Assembly (NCBI GenBank): GCA_022376465.1
Contig: JACDTU010000013.1
Coordinates: 616,501 to 680,500 of the forward strand
Direction of reading: 5' to 3'
DNA from: Cubamyces lactineus
Lineage: Eukaryota > Basidiomycota > Agaricomycetes > Polyporales > Polyporaceae
Length of the DNA: 64,000 nt
Under the pieces are notes generated by a model that was not told the DNA's origin, ran no database searches, and saw only the letters and a list, made by a program, of their open reading frames with translations. This document shows positions 43,683 to 55,284 of the stretch, in pieces (the stretch's first letter is position 1; every line of letters starts with the position of its first letter). Position numbers and translations under genes: made by a program.

Positions 43683-46600
43683 ATGGACGGTGCTCACGCG
43701 ATCTCGGAGAAATCGACGCAGTTCTCTCAAGACGATGGGGACAACACCGTCACCCGCGCGGTGGCCTTTCCTAGTCAACTCGAGCACGACGACTCGCATT
43801 GGAAGGCCACTCATGGCGCACGCCCTCGCGGCGTCGAGATGAAGCGCGAGTTGACCAAAGAGGACAAAGAATTGGCCGAGGCTGGCTACGAGCATCTCGC
43901 CCGCCAGAAGACGACCGGCGAACAGGAGGGCGACTCGAAGCTCGACGACGTCGACATCCACGAGCACAAGCTCGCATTTGCGGAGCTCGAGGGCGAGCTC
44001 GACACGTCGTTCGACCCCAAAGACCCCGGGCTGTCACCCGGGCTGTCAACGGATGAGGCGAAGGCCAGGCTGTCCCGCTACGGACCGAACATTCTAACGC
44101 CTCCGAAGAAGAAGTCCGCGCTGCGCAAGGTATGCGACTTCTATCTCGTATTCCCAGCGAATTGTCAACATAGTGCCGCAGTACTGGGACTGTCTGATGA
44201 CCATGTTCAATATCCTGCTCATCATCGCCGGCATCCTGGAGTATATTCTCCTGGGAGTAAACTTCAAGGTGCGCATCGGCGGTCACTTAGACTCTGGCTG
44301 GGCTGTCTTGGCTCAACACCATTGGGCAGGACAACTTCCCTAACACTTACCTGGGCGGCATCCTGATCGGAGTCGCTTTCCTCAACGCGTTCATCGAATT
44401 CTACCAGCTCCAGAAGTCAGAGGCCATTCTAGCCTCCTTTCTCGCGATGATACCCCCGTCGTCACGGGTCGTGCGCGATGGGACGATCATGACTATTCCA
44501 GCGGCTGAATTGGTGAAGGGAGACATCGTTCTCGTCGTGAGTGTCCATTGCATCCTCTTGGCGTCCAGCTGTGAACGCTATTCGCCTCCAGCGCTCGGGG
44601 GATAAGACTCCCGCGGACCTAATCGTGTTCGCGGCTTCGGACCTCAAAGTCGACAACAGCAGTCTAACTGGCGAGTCCGAGCCCCAAGAACGCCTGGCCC
44701 GACCTGACGGCGTTGATGCGCGCCCCGTTGAGGCTGAAAATTTGGTAAGCCGACGGGCGTAGCGACGTCCTCTCAGACCGCTGATGCGATTGCTCGTAGC
44801 TGTTCAACTCTACCCTCATCGTGAATGGCGAAGGGTGGGGAGGTGCGCGCCTCATGTCCTTCTATGGCGCTCCTGCATCGTCGGCTGACAGAGAGATATT
44901 CTAGTGGTCGTTCGGACGGGAGACCACACGATGATTGGCCAGATCGCTGCGCTCACTGGGAACGAGACCGGAAAGCAGAGTCCTCTTGCTGTCGAGATGT
45001 GCGTCTGTCCTTTCTAATGCTGCCGCCATGCCTACTGACATTTCGATCCAGCGGGCGGTTTGTGATGATGGTCTCCGGCATTGCCATCGTCTTTGCTATC
45101 ATCTTCTTCGTAGTCGGCATCACTACTGTCTACAAGGGAAAGGGTGAACAGACGGTGACCTTCGCGGTATCTATCCTTGTTGCCTTCGTCCCCGAAGGGT
45201 TACCCTCAGTTGTCACACTTCTGTGAGGCGATTTATCCCCCTCTGCCGAAGGAGTCGTCTGACGTTACTATACAGGCTGTCTATTGCCGCTAAGCGCATG
45301 GCAGCCCAGAACGTATTGGTGAAGGACCTCCAGGGTGTCGAGACGCTTGGTATGTATACATTTTGTCCCTCATTGTTAGACGCTTCTGACTTTCTCTGCA
45401 GGCTCTGTAAGGCTTCACCATGTTCTATATACTACCAAGCTAATATGAGGGTCAATAGCTTACCCTCCTTGCTACTGACAAAACCGGCACTTTGACGAGG
45501 AATCAGATGACAGTAAGATTTATGTGCTCCGTTCCTCACAAGGTGGCTCACTGATACCAAAATAGGTGACCAACCTCTGGAGCGGACTCCGCATGTTCTC
45601 TGCCTTCCAGGTATGGTTTCACTCTTCTCCAATTAGTAGCATACCGTATAGACGCTATAAATGTGCAGTCGAATAACGATACCGAAGACACGGAGGCGTT
45701 CTCGATCGGGACGCCCGGCATGCGTGAGATGGTCGATATCGCAGCACTCAATTCCCATGTCAAGTTCGACAGGACCGACTTGCCATTCGAGCAGCGGAAG
45801 ATCCTGGGTGACGCGACTGAGACTGGGCTCATCCGATTCGCAGGCAAGCAGATTCAGGACTACGACGGATACCAGAAGCAGCATCCTAAGGTCTTCGAGA
45901 TCCCGTTCAACTCATCGAACAAGTGGGCGTTGGTGATCGTGAGTTTCGCTATGTCTTTAGAAGTCAGCAGGATTGTTCAATAATTGTGTGCTAGGTGGAG
46001 AAAGCGCACCAGCAAGGTCTACTTACGGCATACATCAAGGGCGCCCCTGAGCGTGTCCTGGCGAAATGTTCGACCTACCTTCGCGACGGACAGGAAGTCC
46101 CAATCACCGACGACTTCAAGGCAGAGTACGACAAGGCATACGACGTATGTTTGATATGTACTCACTGAATGGAATGGAGCTAACATGGAAGACATGTACA
46201 GTACATGGCGTCGAGAGGTCACCGCGTTATCGCTTGCGCACAGAAGCTACTTCCAAGCAACATCTACGATGCATCCTACGAGTTCAACAAGACCGACAGC
46301 AAGTACCCGAGCACCGAGTACTGCTTCTGTGGGCTCATCTCGCTGGAAGATCCTCCCAAGCACGGCGTCCGGGAAGCGATCGGCACCCTCCGTCTTGCAG
46401 GAATCAAGGTCATGATGGTTACCGGCGACCACCCGAAGACGGCCGAGGCCATCGCGCGCAAGATCAACCTAATCTTGGGCGAGACGAAGGAGACGCTCAG
46501 CAAGAAGACGGGGCGGCCTGTGGATGAGATCTACGACGACGAGGTCGACGCGATCGTCATCCATGGAGACGATATTGACGGACTTCAGGGATGGCAATGG

Positions 46601-48993
46601 GATCAGAGTGAGTCGTACATCGTAGGTTCGTGGTCAGGCGCTCACTCCTTCATCGCAGTCTTCTCTAAGAATGAGATCGTTTTTGCGCGCACGTCTCCTC
46701 AACATAAGCTGGAGATAGGTGAGTCCTTTCTTTGTGAAGGATCCTGCTAGTTCGCATCCCTCAATTCTCTGCGTCAGTCAAACGTGCTCAAGCCCTCGGC
46801 CACATCGTCGGAGTGTAAGTGAATTGCAGTACGTCTTACCTCCGAAGCTGAGCTAGCTCTAGGACGGGCGATGGTGTTAACGACTCTCCTGCACTCAAGA
46901 AGGTAAAGCTTCGGCAAGACTAGAGTATACTGTACTAATGTCATGACAGGCCGACCTGGGCATTGCAATGAACATCTCTGGCTCTGATGTCTCCAAGGAA
47001 GCTGCAAATATGATTCTCCTTGGTGCGTCTCTCTCTTTTCTATGATGTTAAGAGCTGGCTTAAATAGCTTCATGTAGATGACAACTTCGCATCCACCGTC
47101 AGTGAGTATTTGTCTAGTTCTTGCATGATTCTCGCTTATCATCCAATGCGCAGAGGGCGTCGCCGAAGGCCGTCAGATCTTCGTCAACTTGAAGCGATCC
47201 ATCCAGTATGTTGTAATTTCGGCCACACTAATCACGCAGACTGACCGTTCCGTAGGTACACCATCTCGCACAGTACTCCAGAGGTCATCCCGCAGTTACT
47301 TTGTATGCACATTATTCCCTTCCGTACGAATGCACGCTGACCTTCAGTCAGATGTCGTGGTGCCGATCCCCCTTCCCTTGTCTGCCATCCTGATCCTTGT
47401 CATCGGTGAGTGGCATTTTGGTGTGAAGTGCCATATAGCATACTCAGTCCGTATGTAGATCTGGGTTTTGAGCTCTTCGTTGCGGTGCGTACTGCTGGGG
47501 CAAAACACTGTCCAACGCATCTGACATATTCAAATAGCTCTCCTTCGCATGGGATAAACCTGAGACAAAGGACGGACTGATGCGCATGGCGCCTCGCAAA
47601 CCAGGTGAACTCTCTTCACTTGTTTCAATCGACTCATCTCCTGATGATTCGCCTCTCAGTCAACGAGCGGTCCATTACCTCCCTCAAGAAACGCGCCCTG
47701 CGCCGGACCAAGACCCTCCGCCGCGACCCTGAGACGGACGAGATCATCCGCCCGAGCTGCCTCTCACAGTACATGATGCGCCTCAAGACGCCGTTCACGC
47801 GCGAGTTCTGGGAGGACGCGTTCGAGCCATCCGAGGACGAGACGCTCGTTGACGGCAAGCTGCTCAGCTACGCGTATCTGGAGGCTGGGGTTATCGAAAT
47901 GCTTGGAGCGTGAGTGTTATATCTACTTCAGTTGGTCTTACGGGTGTGCTTAGATCTCGTGTTAGGTTGGTCGCGTACTTTGTGGTATTTTTCAAGAACG
48001 GCTTCACCCCTGGGGACCTACGCAAGGCACAGACCGCGTTGAACAACACTCCGCCAATTAGTGAGTCCACGCATTAGCTTGCGTGAACGCATCCGTAGTG
48101 ATTGTTCGTTTGATCAGCGTACTTCACAAACTCCTCACCAGACTTTGTCAATAGCCGCGGTCAAGTTCTCTCGGCGTCGCAGCAGGTCGAAGCACTAGGC
48201 AAGGCGCAGTCTATAGGTTCGAATTGATCAAGTACGAGTCGCCTCACACGATACTGAGCATTCCCTTACAGTCTACTTGTCGATCTTCATCATTCAATGC
48301 TTCAACGTAAGTTCCACCCAAGGCCACTGCCCACATCTCGGGGGGCGTGGCACCGCGACCTGACTCCCACCGTTCGCAGGTCTTCGCTGTCAAAGCCAAG
48401 TTCCGGTTCCCGTTCGGCAAGTCGATCGTCGGCAACTACTACAACTTCGCAGGCATCCTCGGCGGTGCGTGCCTCGGTATCTTCATCATCTACACGCCGC
48501 CGCTGCACGTCGTCTTCGGGGGCTCGTTCCACCTCTCGCCGCTGTACTGGCTCATTCCCGCTGCGTTTGGCGTGCTCCTTCTCATGTGGGCGAGCATCCG
48601 TGTCTTATTGATGCGCAAGAGCATCGAGCAGTCGCGCGTGAAGGATATCAAGGGCTTAATGATGTGTGAGTATTTCAACTCGGTGTTGGGTGTGCACTGG
48701 GAGGGATGTGAGCTAACGCTTTGTTTGTCCATAGTCCCAACGATGAGGACAATGAGCATGCGCTCGAAGCATTAAAGGCACAACCGTTAGAGTCCCGGTT
48801 CACGACGACCCCTACTATGACGAATCTTTTTGCAATTTCCGGGAACGAAGGGCGCCAGGTTAACGTTACGAGCTCGAGTTTGAGCGCTGTACAACAGTAT
48901 TCACGACTCGCGAATGATTCCCATCAGTTTCCAAAGATTCCGAACACTCCTCGGGATCCACGTAGTCTGCATGCAGGAGTGAGCATGGCGTGA
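43683..48993 (+). CDS. P-type ATPase, fungal type IIC (Na+/K+-ATPase-like)
   Basis: Plasma-membrane cation pump, over 1,000 residues in more than 20 short exons. After an acidic N-terminus come AELEGELDTSFDPKDPGLS and YWDCLMTMFNILLIIAGILEY. The actuator domain has LTGESEPQ. The M4 ion site is FVPEGLP (P-E-G-L-P as in IIC pumps), followed by TDKTGTLTRNQMT with the phosphorylated Asp. The nucleotide domain has KWALVI and [42 protein letters not shown] and DVSKEAANMILLDDNFAS complete the P domain. C-terminal membrane exons follow (GNYYNFAGILGGACLG). This order matches animal Na,K/H,K-ATPase alpha subunits and their fungal IIC relatives; no beta subunit is known in fungi. Ion specificity is not visible. 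The last donor is ambiguous: one choice ends at 48775, the other at 48993. Confidence 0.92.
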
Positions 48994-49434
48994 GCGGCAT
49001 TTGGAGAATATATGCTTACGGAGAGTCCATTGCGAACGTGTGGCTCGCAATGAGGAGTATGGCATGCAATGTTCGTACCTCTTCTCGAGGCCTCCACTCC
49101 TCCCGCCCTTCCGCCCTTCAGATCAGCATGACACCTTTGACCGCGTCGCGGCGCCCTTGCGTCCTCGGGGGAGGCACGTCATCACCCCGGGTTATGCCCT
49201 AGTAAGACCTACGAACGTTCACACATCTAACGCCGTTGACTGAGTCCTCCCTGTCCAGCAGGGAGGGCAAGCCGCATATGAATGTCGACCGTCTCTCCGT
49301 TCTCAATGCGCCACTCCATGCTATAGGAGCCGGTGGGCATATAAGGAGGAGCCGCACCTACATTCTTCTGCATTTCCCGCGTCCCGCACTCTCTTCTCCG
49401 CGTTGTTCACACTGTCTATTCGAATATTTCCGCC
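48994..49434. promoter_or_regulatory. Cerato-platanin promoter region
   Basis: A TATAAG box at 49340-49345 sits about 95 bases before the start codon, followed by a pyrimidine-rich leader. This indicates a strong, regulated promoter. Confidence 0.55.
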
Positions 49435-49887
49435 ATGCAGCTCAAAACCCTCGCCCTCGCTGCGTTCGCACTGCTCGTCCCCGCCGCATTCGGCACCCCC
49501 GCATCGACATCGACGTCGTCGTCAACCGTGACTGTCTCATACGACCAAGTCTACGACAAAGCCTCCGGCTCGCTCAGCACCGTCGCCTGCTCGGACGGGA
49601 CGCACGGGCTGCTCACGAAGGGGTACAGCACCTTCGGCTCGCTCCCGCACTTCCCGCACATCGGCGGCGCCGCGGTGGTCGCGGGCTGGAACAGCGCCTC
49701 GTGCGGCACGTGCTGGGAGCTGTCGTACAAAGGCAAGAACGTGACCGTGCTCGCGGTGGACCACGCGAAGAGCGGCTGGAACATCGCGTTGGGCGCGATG
49801 GACGCGCTCACGGGCGGGAATGGGAAGCAGTTGGGCAGGATTGAGGCGATCGCGAAGCAGGTCGACAAGTCCAAGTGCGGGCTGTGA
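49435..49887 (+). CDS. Cerato-platanin family secreted protein
   Basis: Small secreted cell-wall/surface protein of 150 residues encoded by one exon. Residues 1-20 (MQLKTLALAAFALLVPAAFG) form a signal peptide. The mature part has VTVSYDQVYDKASGSLSTVACSDG, the family's first block, then AAVVAGWNSASCGTCWELSY and the C-terminal SKCGL. The four conserved Cys are residues 52, 90, 93 and 148, expected to form two disulfides. The fold is a double-psi beta-barrel related to expansins, binding chitin oligomers. Members act in fungal wall remodelling and self-assembly, and some are recognised by plants as elicitors. No enzymatic activity is expected. Confidence 0.95.
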   Translation: MQLKTLALAAFALLVPAAFGTPASTSTSSSTVTVSYDQVYDKASGSLSTVACSDGTHGLLTKGYSTFGSLPHFPHIGGAAVVAGWNSASCGTCWELSYKGKNVTVLAVDHAKSGWNIALGAMDALTGGNGKQLGRIEAIAKQVDKSKCGL

Positions 49888-50520
49888 GGACGCATCTCAC
49901 GACGAGGTCAGTACGTATGCTAGCAATCAATGAGTGCTTGGGTTGCTGACATGCAAGAACAGCTCACATTACTGGCGCAGTCAACCTCATGGGGCCATTG
50001 CCTGGGATGGAATTTGATATGAACATGGACATGCACGAACTATGTAGAGGCGCATACAAGGACATTAGACACGACGCCAATTATGCACACGCGTACTTAG
50101 AATGTCATTGACGGACGCTTCATATCCGAACGGAGAATGTATAGCTGCGTACCAAATTTAAGCACGGGTCACCTGTCGCCACTGATCTCGCATATACGAG
50201 CGTAGAGAGACATGGATCAAAGGTCGAAGAGGATGCGATGGAGGGGGGCAAAGTAACAAACTGTACATGATGCACGATGTGTCACAAACACGAGACCGTG
50301 TCTTGTCACATCTTACGAGACGCGCTTGTGGCATGACCGCGTACATCACGCAAGCTCGCCCGCTTTTGCCGTGCGCATCGTGACCGCCCGCGATGTTTAG
50401 TCATGCTCTCCTTACATCCTATACAGGAGCAAAGATGTTGTTCCTTGCTCTAGGCCCACCGTGACCACTGATAGGACACAATCTCAAGCTTGCCAGCGAA
50501 TCTGACGATCGGACTACAAC
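49888..50520. other. Intergenic spacer
   Basis: 633 bases holding the cerato-platanin 3' UTR and the promoter of the next gene. Nothing else seen. Confidence 0.4.
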
Positions 50521-51617
50521 ATGGTAAACGATAGCGTGTCGACACGGATACTGGACCACATCGTGCATCTTACGCCCCCAGGGACACTCGAGGAAAGCGT
50601 CAGCGCATTCCGCAAGCTAGGGCTCACGTGAGTCGAGCTACTCTCTCCGTCTACAACGCAGGACCTCACAGAGTGAGTACTTTAGCGTAACCCCAGGCGG
50701 GACACACGCCGACGGCAAAACCGCCAACGCGCTCGTCGTCTTCGCAGACGGGACCTACCTCGAGCTCCTGCACTTCACCAAGCGCCCCTCCAGCCCGGAT
50801 GTGACCCCATCTCCCTCCAACAACGATAGCCAGCCGGACCCTGTCACTGTCAGTACCAAACACCCATGGGCAGCGAAGCTCCCAGGGTGGATCGACTACG
50901 CCTTCTTCGGAAACGCAGGCTCGCCCTCCGTCGCACAAACCATCAACGCCCGCTCCGCCGCAGATGGCAGCGGGGTGCGGTACACCCCGGAGGTCCCTGG
51001 GGGTCGCACGCGCACGGACGGGCGGGTGCTAGAGTGGTTGATCACCGCCCCACTGGTGGACGATGAGGATGGCACGGGCGCTGTCGCGGACGATGCGCGC
51101 GGGAGGCTGCCGTTCTTCTGCGGGGACGTCACTCCCCGCGCCTGGCGCGTAAGTACCGAGTATCAGCATTGTTCGACTTGACTAGACACTTACTGTGCGT
51201 CACCTGGCTCTGCAGGTCCCACTCGAGCCCCGCTCGAACACCTCGCACGCGAACACCGCACGAGGCATCGCGCACGTCAAGCTGCTCGTCCTCTCCTCCC
51301 AACTCGCCGCGTACACCAAGCAGCTCACCACCGTCCTCGGCGTCCCTCCCCGCGACTCAGCCGCCACCGGCGCGAGCGCGAGCTCGTCTAGGGAGGTGGT
51401 GTGGGAGCTCGAGCGGCAGCCGGAGCAGTCCGTGGAGACACGTACGGCGCCGGCGTTGTTGATAATGAAAGCAGCTGAAGACGATGAAGAGAGGGAGTAC
51501 GTGCGCACGCGAGGCGCGGGGATCTACGAGCTCGGAATTGTCGTGGCAGATAGTGGGAAGGAGGGTATGGTGAGGACGCCGTACGGGCAAGCCGTGTTCA
51601 GGAGTTCACAGCACTAG
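50521..51617 (+). CDS. Glyoxalase-like domain protein
   Basis: Vicinal-oxygen-chelate fold protein of the Glyoxalase_3 type. The start at 50521 gives VSTRILDHIVHLTPPGTLEE, whose L-D-H-I-V-H is the first metal-ligand strand, then FRKLGLTVTPGGTHADGKTANALVVF after an intron with the phase restored by an added C. The central part has GTYLELLHF, with the Glu of the second ligand strand, and WAAKLPGWIDYAFFG. After a second intron: VPLEPRSNTSHANTARGIAHVKLLV, then EREYVRTRGAGIYELGIVV to the stop at 51617. The two-half arrangement fits a lyase or dioxygenase-like fold, but no substrate is known for the fungal group. Confidence 0.82.
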
Positions 51618-52722
51618 ACTAGTATACGGCATCAGCATCCTTTGCTGCTGTGGGTGCTCACAACCCACGCCGTCATACGGCCGCACATGACAGAAATAGT
51701 CGTAAACAAGAGTCATAATCATTAACTTGACATTTAGAAACACTCGTGAAAAACACATCGACGACGAGGCGCGTGTATCGTATGTACTTGTAATTCCCGC
51801 AGCTCAAACCCCAGACCCAGACCTAACCGATGGACCACCCAGCTGCACGTTGAAGACGAAGACATTGACAAAGGCGAAAACGACGCGTCCGTGAACGTTC
51901 ACCCGCGCGCGATAAGAGTTCGAGCCGAGGCATGTATATCTGTATGTGTATGTATGTGTGAATGTGAATCTCATGTATATATGCGTCTCGAACTCGAACA
52001 CGAACCGGCCTCGAGAATCGTGTCTACGTCTGACGTCTCTATCGACCACCGTACGAACCGACGCCTGCTCAGAAACCGAGCGACGTAAAGATGAAAAGAC
52101 GAAGAGTAGTAGTCAAGAGAGAAAAGGAAAAATCGGAAGAGAACTAGTGTACAGAATCGAAGCCTAACGCCCGATACAAGGGGGTGGTGGAATCGTCGTG
52201 ATGCTGATGGAGGTTCCGGGAAACAACAGGAGATACAAGGGGAATAGGAAACGGTCAAGGTCGGTCGGGTCGGATGGCCGACTTAGTTGGAAGGGAGGTC
52301 GTGCAGATGCAGAGGAACCGATCATGGTAGTCTGGGAGAGATCTGAGAAGGGGGGGGGGGCGATGGATGCGTATGCAAACTGGTCGGGGCCATATGGGGG
52401 AGGGTGAGGGTGCGGGGTTGGGGGACTGGGTAGTTGGGTGGTGGAGGGTGGGGGTAAATGCGAGAGAAAGAGATGGAGGGAACACAAACAAGATGGGAGA
52501 AAAGGGAAGAGACGAGAGTAAAAGAAACCAGATAAATATCATGCGTGGCACGCCGAGCGAATGTCCACGTAGTGAGGTCGTAAGTTTGCAGAAATTTTGC
52601 GCTGGCCTGGGAGGAGGGGGTGCCGCCTCTCGACTCTCGGTTCTCGAGAGGGGAAGAGATGGCTCCGACCGCAGGCAGCTCTATGCGGAATGCGGGATAT
52701 CAAGGCCTCTACCATCGAGTCT
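51618..52722. other. Convergent intergenic region, G-rich
   Basis: Lies between two converging genes. It has a TGTATG-rich tract near 51940-51980, a run of G at about 52349-52360 and a G-quadruplex-like block (annotated separately). No gene is supported. Confidence 0.5.
52386..52455 (+). repeat. G-tract cluster, potential G-quadruplex
   Basis: Nine runs of three to five G separated by one to about seven bases on the plus strand. It is located just beyond the 3' end of the minus-strand PP1 subunit gene, so the tract is on that gene's template strand. Confidence 0.6.
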
Positions 52723-55284
52723 CTAATGCGCGATAGAGAGCAACGGCGGCGACGCCGCGCCCACCATCCCGACCCCACTCAACCCGCTCATCCCCATGCC
52801 CCTCGCCACGCTCCGCGCCGTCGGCGTCGACGCCCCGCTCATCGACACCACGTCGTCGAAGCTCGGCGACCGCGCCGGGGTCTCCCCGGGCGCGAGCATG
52901 TACCCCGGGTTCGGGGACGACAGAAACTCCTCCACGCTCGAGGCAGAGTGCGAACGGTGGATGCCTGGGGCCGTTGCCGCCGTTGTTGCGGCTGTGGCGA
53001 CGTCGAGGAACGGATCTGTCGCGCCGGTGAAGTAGCAGTACCTATTTGCGCGCACATTGTCAGCTATGGGCTCCACGGCTCTTGGAGACGACATATCGTC
53101 AGCGGAGCAAGACAGAAATACTCACTTGTTCAGGAACACGTTGTAGCTATCGCTCTCCACAGGGCTGCGCACGCCACCGTCTCCGGCCTCCGCCATGAAG
53201 CTGTACATGAGCGGATCCTCGACGGGCGAGCCCGACGGCGAATTCGAGCGGGACGACTCAGATGTAGACGTCGCGGACGGCGTCGACTCCTCGCTGCCCC
53301 CGCGCTCGACGTACCACCCCTGCGCGTACTGCTCGGGGGTCCGCGCCGACCGCGGGATCGCCATCGGGCTGAGCGCACCGACCATCCTGGGGGACGAGGC
53401 CGGGACGCCAGGGGTGCCCGGTGGAGTACGTTTGACAGACGCGCCAGGGAAATGCTGCTCGTGCGCGTACCCGAGATCAAAGTATCCCCGCTGGTGGTTC
53501 CGCCCGGAGCGTCTGCGGCTGAGCACGGGGACAGGCGTGTCCTCGAGCTCCGCGTTGAAGTTCGTGCGGAACGTCGGCGTGTCGTCCTCTGCATCCAGTA
53601 TCCGTGGGGAACCACGAGTGAGGGTATGCTGCGTGTCGGTGGAGCCAGTCTTGCTCGGGACGCCGCGCCGCGTGAACTGCGGGAGCGTGTGAGGGTATGT
53701 GCTGTTGCGCGAATGCATGCCGCTTCCGCTGGCAACGGGTGTTGATGTGGAGGCGATAGCGGCGGTGGTAGAGCGCGTCCAAGGATTCCGAAGGGATGCG
53801 GCGAAATCATACCGCGCCGAAAGCGAGGTAGAAGCTTCGAGCGTGAACGACTCCGCACGGGCCTTGCGGCCATGAGCGTGGGCGACGTACCCGCCGACGG
53901 TCTCCCGGCCTTGCACGACGCTCTCGAGCTTGCTTTTGAGCGACGCAAGACCTGAATCCGCCGACGTAGAAGCCGACGGCCCCGCTGACGGTCTCGGGAC
54001 CTTCGCAAACGTGACCTTGTAGTTCTCTGTGGCGTTGTTGTCCCAGATCTCGCGGCCGGCGACGTTGTACCTGAGTGCGCAGAACAGCGTCTTGTCCTCG
54101 ATCCGTGCGAGCATGTCGCCCAGGCGGATGGTGAACACGAAGCGGTCATACACGCCGCCCATGAGCGACTCTGAATACCGTGCCGTGACCTCGCTCGTCG
54201 TCTGCCACTCGTCGACCGTAAAGCGGACAGCAACCCACTTCTCGAACGCGAGGTTCTTTACCCGAACCGTACCGTTCAGCGCCGTGCCCTCTGGAGCGAG
54301 CACAATGTCCTCGAGAGCGATGTCTGCGTCTGCGGGCGGTGTCGCTGGCTTGTTCGTCAACCGCATCGTCAGCATCCTGTCGTCCCTCGCGCTGCCGTAT
54401 ATTGAGCTTGGGAAGTCGCTCTCCGTTCCGCTCGTGTCCGTTGGGCTGCCTTCTCGCGATATCGCGAGCGGCTTCTGCTCCGCCAGGAACAGCTTGACGT
54501 GCTCGAGCTTCGCGTCAAAATGGACGGACTTCGGACCCATCGGGGTGCTAGGTTCGCTCTTCGTCGACGAGATCCCCGTCACAACGGACAGATCACCGCG
54601 TACGACCGGTCTCCGACTCTTGAGCGACGACTTGAGCGGTTCGCCCGTCTTCTTCCGCGCAACTGCCGCGGCATCTGACTGAGGCGCAGACACGGTGCGA
54701 CTGCTGCCGCTGCCTTCTGAGCGGAACGTCGTGGTGAGCTCACCGGAGGATTTTGACGTCTCGAGCCTGCCAGTTTTCGACGGCCGAGGTGTCTCTGTCC
54801 CGGAAGTGTCGTCGGCTTGGGCGGGGAAGGCAACTTGCGGCGAGGTCTTCAGCTTGAGCACCGCAGGTGTGGGGGTGGAGTCCGCAGGGGCGCGAAGTGG
54901 GTTCATCTTCGGCTTGCGAACACGGCGGGAGCGTGGGTTGACCATCTGAACATAAGCCTCTGAGCTGCTGCTCGAGGAGCTTGTGGCCTCCTCCTGTTCT
55001 GATGACCGTGCATCGCTGGTCGACGGTTCAGGGCGGGGCGGCGTGGGCGGGTGAATGACCAACGCCGTGGGTGTAGTGGGAGGAGAGTAGCTCGAGGAAG
55101 CCGTCGCGAAGATGCTGTGGATGGCAGCCGCGGTAGAAGACGAGGGGGCAGACCCAGAGCGAGAGGCGGGAGACCTGCGGGGGATGCGAGGGAGAGGCGC
55201 ACCGGCGGAGTTGGTATGCCGGGAGCAGGAATAATCCATGGGGGTCGTGTAGTACGAGTGCAAGTCGACTACGGTCGTACTCAT
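52723..55284 (-). CDS. CBM21 glycogen-targeting subunit of protein phosphatase 1
   Basis: Gac1/PIG-like regulatory subunit that brings PP1 to glycogen and favours glycogen synthase activation. Exon 1 from 55284 has a long Ser/Pro-rich leader, then the PP1-docking motif K-S-V-H-F-D (residues about 252-257, RVxF type) within MGPKSVHFDAKLEHVKLF. The CBM21 domain (about residues 318-430) shows GTVRVKNLAFEKWVAVRFTVD, DRFVFTIRLGDML and FCALRYNVAGREIWDNNATEN, which includes the W-D-N-N-x-x-x-N-Y carbohydrate-binding core. A disordered C-terminal half follows, then one intron (about 53122-53040) and a final exon, YCYFTGATDPFLDVATAATTA, ending at 52723. About 825 residues in all, with a larger unstructured tail than the yeast proteins. 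Confidence 0.92.

Noticed and set aside
52597..53745. 382-codon plus-strand frame
   Set aside because: Antisense to the CBM21 protein exons, with an Arg/His-rich shadow composition.
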